Below are positions 61,080 through 64,000 of a DNA stretch of 64,000 nucleotides, one piece after another. How positions within the stretch are numbered: the first letter of the stretch is position 1; every line of letters starts with the position of its first letter. The stretch comes from Achatina immaculata. Its lineage: Eukaryota; Mollusca; Gastropoda; Stylommatophora; Achatinidae. The translations under genes and the position numbers were made by a program. Location of the stretch: assembly GCA_009760885.1 (NCBI GenBank), contig CM019707.1, forward strand, positions 34,084,645 to 34,148,644, read 5' to 3'. A model generated the notes under the pieces. That model was not told where the DNA came from. It was given only the letters and a program-made list of their open reading frames with translations, and searched no databases.

Positions 61080-61960
61080 GCTTTAATTTCTGGCAGTTTA
61101 TCGTTTCTTTCAGTTCATTCTTTCTGTCAGTTCATCGTTTCTGGCAATTAAATGTTTCTGACAGTTCACTACTTCAAAATGTTCATATTTCTGGCAGTTC
61201 ATTGTTTCTGGCAGTTCATTGTTTCTGGCAGTTCACTGTTTCTGGCAGTTCATTGTTTCTTATAGTTCATTGTTTCAGATAGTTCATTCGTTCTACTAAT
61301 TCACTGTTCTTATAGTTCATTCTTTCTAGTAGTTCATTCTTTCTAACAATAGATTGTTTCTGGTAGTTCATTGTTTCTGGTAATTCGCTGTTTCTAGTAG
61401 TTCATTTTTTCTGGTAGTTAAATGTTCCAGGTAAGTCATGATTTCTGATATTTCATTGCCTCTGGCAGTTCATTATTTTTGGTGACTCATTGTTTCTGGT
61501 AATTCATTGTTTCTGGAAGTTCTTTCTTTCTGACTGCGCATTGCTTCAGGTAATTCATTGTTACTAGTAGTTCATTATTTCTGGTCGTTCAAACTTTCTA
61601 CAAGTTTATTGTTTCTGGCAGTACTTTTTTTCTGACTGTTCATTGCTTCAGGTAGTTCATAGTTTCTGGTAGTTCATTATTTCTGGTAGTTCATTGTTTC
61701 CGGCAATTCAATGCTTCTGGTAGTTCATTGTTTCTGGTAGTTCATTGTTTCAAGTAATTCATTTTTTTCTGGCAGTTCGTTGTTTCTGATAGTTCATTGC
61801 TTCTGGCAACTCATTGTTCTTGGCAGTTCATTGTTTCTGAAAGTTTATAGTTTCTGGCAGTTCATTGTTTCTTATACTTCATTGTTTCAGGTAGTTCACT
61901 GTTTCTCTAGTTCACTGTTCTGATAGTCATTGTTTCTAGTAGTTCATTCTTTCTAACAAC
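61080..61960. repeat. 16-17-bp minisatellite, ~50 copies
   Basis: Unit gttcattgtttctggta with many point variants (ctggca, cttata, cagata). The last third (61,605-61,960) lies outside the duplicated block. Confidence 0.93.
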
Positions 61961-61963
61961 AGA

Positions 61964-63592
61964 AACTATACTTCACCCTTCACAACTTCGCTGACATACA
62001 CGAAAACAGATGCGTGCATGAAAAGGCGGTTTTTTAACTTAGAAACAATAAAACTTGATACTTAACTAAAGCAACTCACAATAATTAGTGTATAAGTATA
62101 CAACTATACACGAAGCACTGCAGTAAAGCTGTGGTACCAAAATGTACAAACTACGAAACAAAGTATTAACGGCTTTATTACTTAACGAACACAAAGCTGT
62201 GTGTATACAGCTTTGTGTTCGTTAAGTAATAAAGCCGTTCCTACTTTTTTTTTCGTTGTTTATACATTTAACGATAAAAGCGACAAAATATAGACTACCT
62301 GGATACCCAACGGTTAACTCTATTGAATTAACACATGACCAGCGAAAATGTTAATGCATTCCCCTTTCAAGGCGATAGTCGGCGACTCGACTCTTGTTGA
62401 AGGTGCCCCACGCATATTCAAAATGAGTACCTGGCCCCTAGTGCAAGGGAAGAAAAGTTGACCACGCGTGATACTGCCACGTGCTAAATGGTCGAGGAAA
62501 ATGTTAATAATATGGACATTAAGAACGATTCCCATACCTGTCTTACTGACCTCGTACAGGACTAAATTTACATACAGGTTCACATTAGTAGCCAGCGGCA
62601 AAACCAGAATCTCATTTCCCATACAGTTAAACCATATTTGGGACACGGTGTTAGGTCTGGACTTTCCCAAGACATTCGGCACATGAAAGTATGATGTTCA
62701 ATATCACGACTGATGGCATTTACTTTCCAAGACATTCGGCACATGAATGGCTCACGCCGAGATGTCGGATGTTGTATGTTTTTCATGTATACATTATCAT
62801 ACTTTCTATTCGTTTTCTCCTCACTTTACTCACTCCCTCTGCCACTTTGTAAAACTACACCACACACACACACACACCTATATCTACCATTATTAAAACA
62901 ATGAACAGACAGATCTGGCAATGACAGTCTAGATACTGGCTGTCTTCTAGAACTGAGCGCTCGTTAAATTCAGATCACCTGAATGTAGGCAGCGTACAGC
63001 TACCACCGGCCATCGCTGCTTACAAGATCTGATTCCGGAAGTGCTCTCACACAGTAGACTTCCTGTCGCTTTAATTTCTGGCAGTTTATCGTTTCTTTCA
63101 GTTCATTCTTTCTGTCAGTTCATCGTTTCTGGCAATTAAATGTTTCTGACAGTTCACTACTTCAAAATGTTCATATTTCTGGCAGTTCATTGTTTCTGGC
63201 AGTTCATTGTTTCTGGCAGTTCACTGTTTCTGGCAGTTCATTGTTTCTTATAGTTCATTGTTTCAGATAGTTCATTCGTTCTACTAGTTCACTATTCCTA
63301 TAGCTCATTATTTGTAATAGTTCAGTCTTTCTAACAATAGATTGTTTCTGGTAGTTCATTGTTTCTGGTAATTCGCTGTTTCTAGTAGTTCATTTTTTCT
63401 AGTAGTTAAATGTTCCAGGTAAGTCATGATTTCTGATATTTCATTGCCTCTGGCAGTTCATTATTTTTGGTGACTCATTGTTTCTGGTAATTCATTGTTT
63501 CTGGAAGTTCTTTCTTTCTGACTGCGCATTGCTTCAGGTAATTCATTGTTACTAGTAGTTCATTATTTCTGGTCGTTCAAACTTTCTACAAG
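61964..63592 (+). repeat. Segmental direct duplication, copy 2
   Basis: Second copy of 59,972-61,604. It starts inside the 16-17-bp array (after ttctaacaac) and returns to the array at its end. Confidence 0.95.
62082..62905. mobile_element. PLE terminal block with hairpin, copy 2
   Basis: Almost base-for-base copy of 60,090-60,930, including the hairpin (62,168-62,239). One extra c near 62,362 and a missing t near 62,250 are among the few differences. Confidence 0.6.
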
Positions 63593-64000
63593 CATTCTTT
63601 CTGATATGTAATTGTTTTAGGCAAGCCATTGTTGCTGGCAGTTCGTTGTTTCTGACTGTTCATTGCTTCTGGTAATTCATTGCTTCTTGTAATTCATTGT
63701 TTCTGGTAGTTCATTGTTTCTGACAATTCATTGTTTCTGACTGTTCACTGCTTCTGGAAATTCATTGTTTCTGGTAGTTCATTGTTTCTGGTAGTTCATC
63801 CGTTCTAGAAGTTTATTGTTTCTTGCAGTACTTTGTTTCTTGCAGTTCATTGCTTCAGGTAGTTCATAATTTCTGATAGTTTTTTTTTCTGGTAGTTCAT
63901 TGTTTCTGGTAATTCATTGTTTCTGGTAGTTAATTGTTTCAGGTAATTCATTATTTCGGGTAGTTAATTGTTTCTGTCATTTCATTGTTTCTGGTAATTC
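63066..64000. repeat. 16-17-bp minisatellite, runs off the window
   Basis: Same gttcattgtttctggta family as 61,080-61,960, about 55 copies to the window end. The true length is unknown. Confidence 0.93.

Larger units (their letters stand above)
59972..61604 (+). repeat. Segmental direct duplication, copy 1
   Basis: Nearly identical to 61,964-63,592 at an offset of 1,992 bp. It holds a PLE-derived block (about 60,090-60,930) followed by the 16-17-bp array. Differences are a few single bases and small indels. Confidence 0.95.

Overview
The window is eukaryotic DNA that reads like a repeat-rich invertebrate genome, most likely a mollusc and perhaps a gastropod. The reasons are GT-AG introns with conserved reading phase, many families of non-LTR retrotransposon, Penelope-like elements (PLEs) with GIY-YIG endonuclease domains, mariner relics, tRNA-headed SINEs and an extreme density of minisatellites with units of about 16-54 bp. 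I saw no operons, rRNA genes or functional tRNA genes. The species assignment is inference. Adding up the tandem arrays listed here gives roughly a fifth to a quarter of the window.

Main gene. One protein-coding gene can be assembled on the + strand from 27,869 to 49,875, with a poly(A) signal at 50,221. Its eight exons join with every splice phase consistent (1, 2, 1, 2, 0, 1, 2), and the sum of 2,157 nt is exactly 719 codons including the stop. I do not recognise the protein. It has a long hydrophilic serine/acid-rich first part, a coiled coil (exon 3), a conserved-looking block (exons 4-5), a small in-frame minisatellite (exon 6) and a basic/His-rich tail (exon 8). The 5' end is uncertain, because 27,869 looks like an internal splice acceptor. 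A possible first coding exon lies at 25,248-25,364. Other isolated exon-like segments are at 12,890-13,076 (- strand, very good splice sites), 3,265-3,477, 32,143-32,269 and 55,290-55,445.

Layout. 0-3.2 kb: minisatellites. 3.2-4.7 kb: possible exon and a LINE-A 3' end. 4.7-8.8 kb: a fold-back PLE holding a twin-primed LINE-A, which itself holds a 1.3-kb retroposon. 8.8-14 kb: tandem arrays. 14-24.7 kb: LINE remains of many families, including the longest LINE-A. 25-27.8 kb: arrays and the possible first exon. 27.8-50.3 kb: the gene, its introns packed with PLE, mariner, LINE, SINE and minisatellite sequence. 50-59.2 kb: LINE-A copies, arrays, a second fold-back PLE and mariner relics. 59.9-64 kb: a 1,992-bp direct duplication carrying PLE ends and a 16-17-bp array that runs off the window.

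Family labels are local. LINE-A: endonuclease/RT element of the type often mis-named craniofacial development protein 2, tail (AATG)n. LINE-B: tail of TGTAAGA type. LINE-C: C-terminus ending near RHGT, tail rich in GAT. LINE-D: tail (GA)n. LINE-E: tail (GAA)n. LINE-F: RNase H-bearing I-like element. LINE-G: CR1/L2-like, tail (ATTC)n. LINE-H: tail (GAT)n. All are broken copies.
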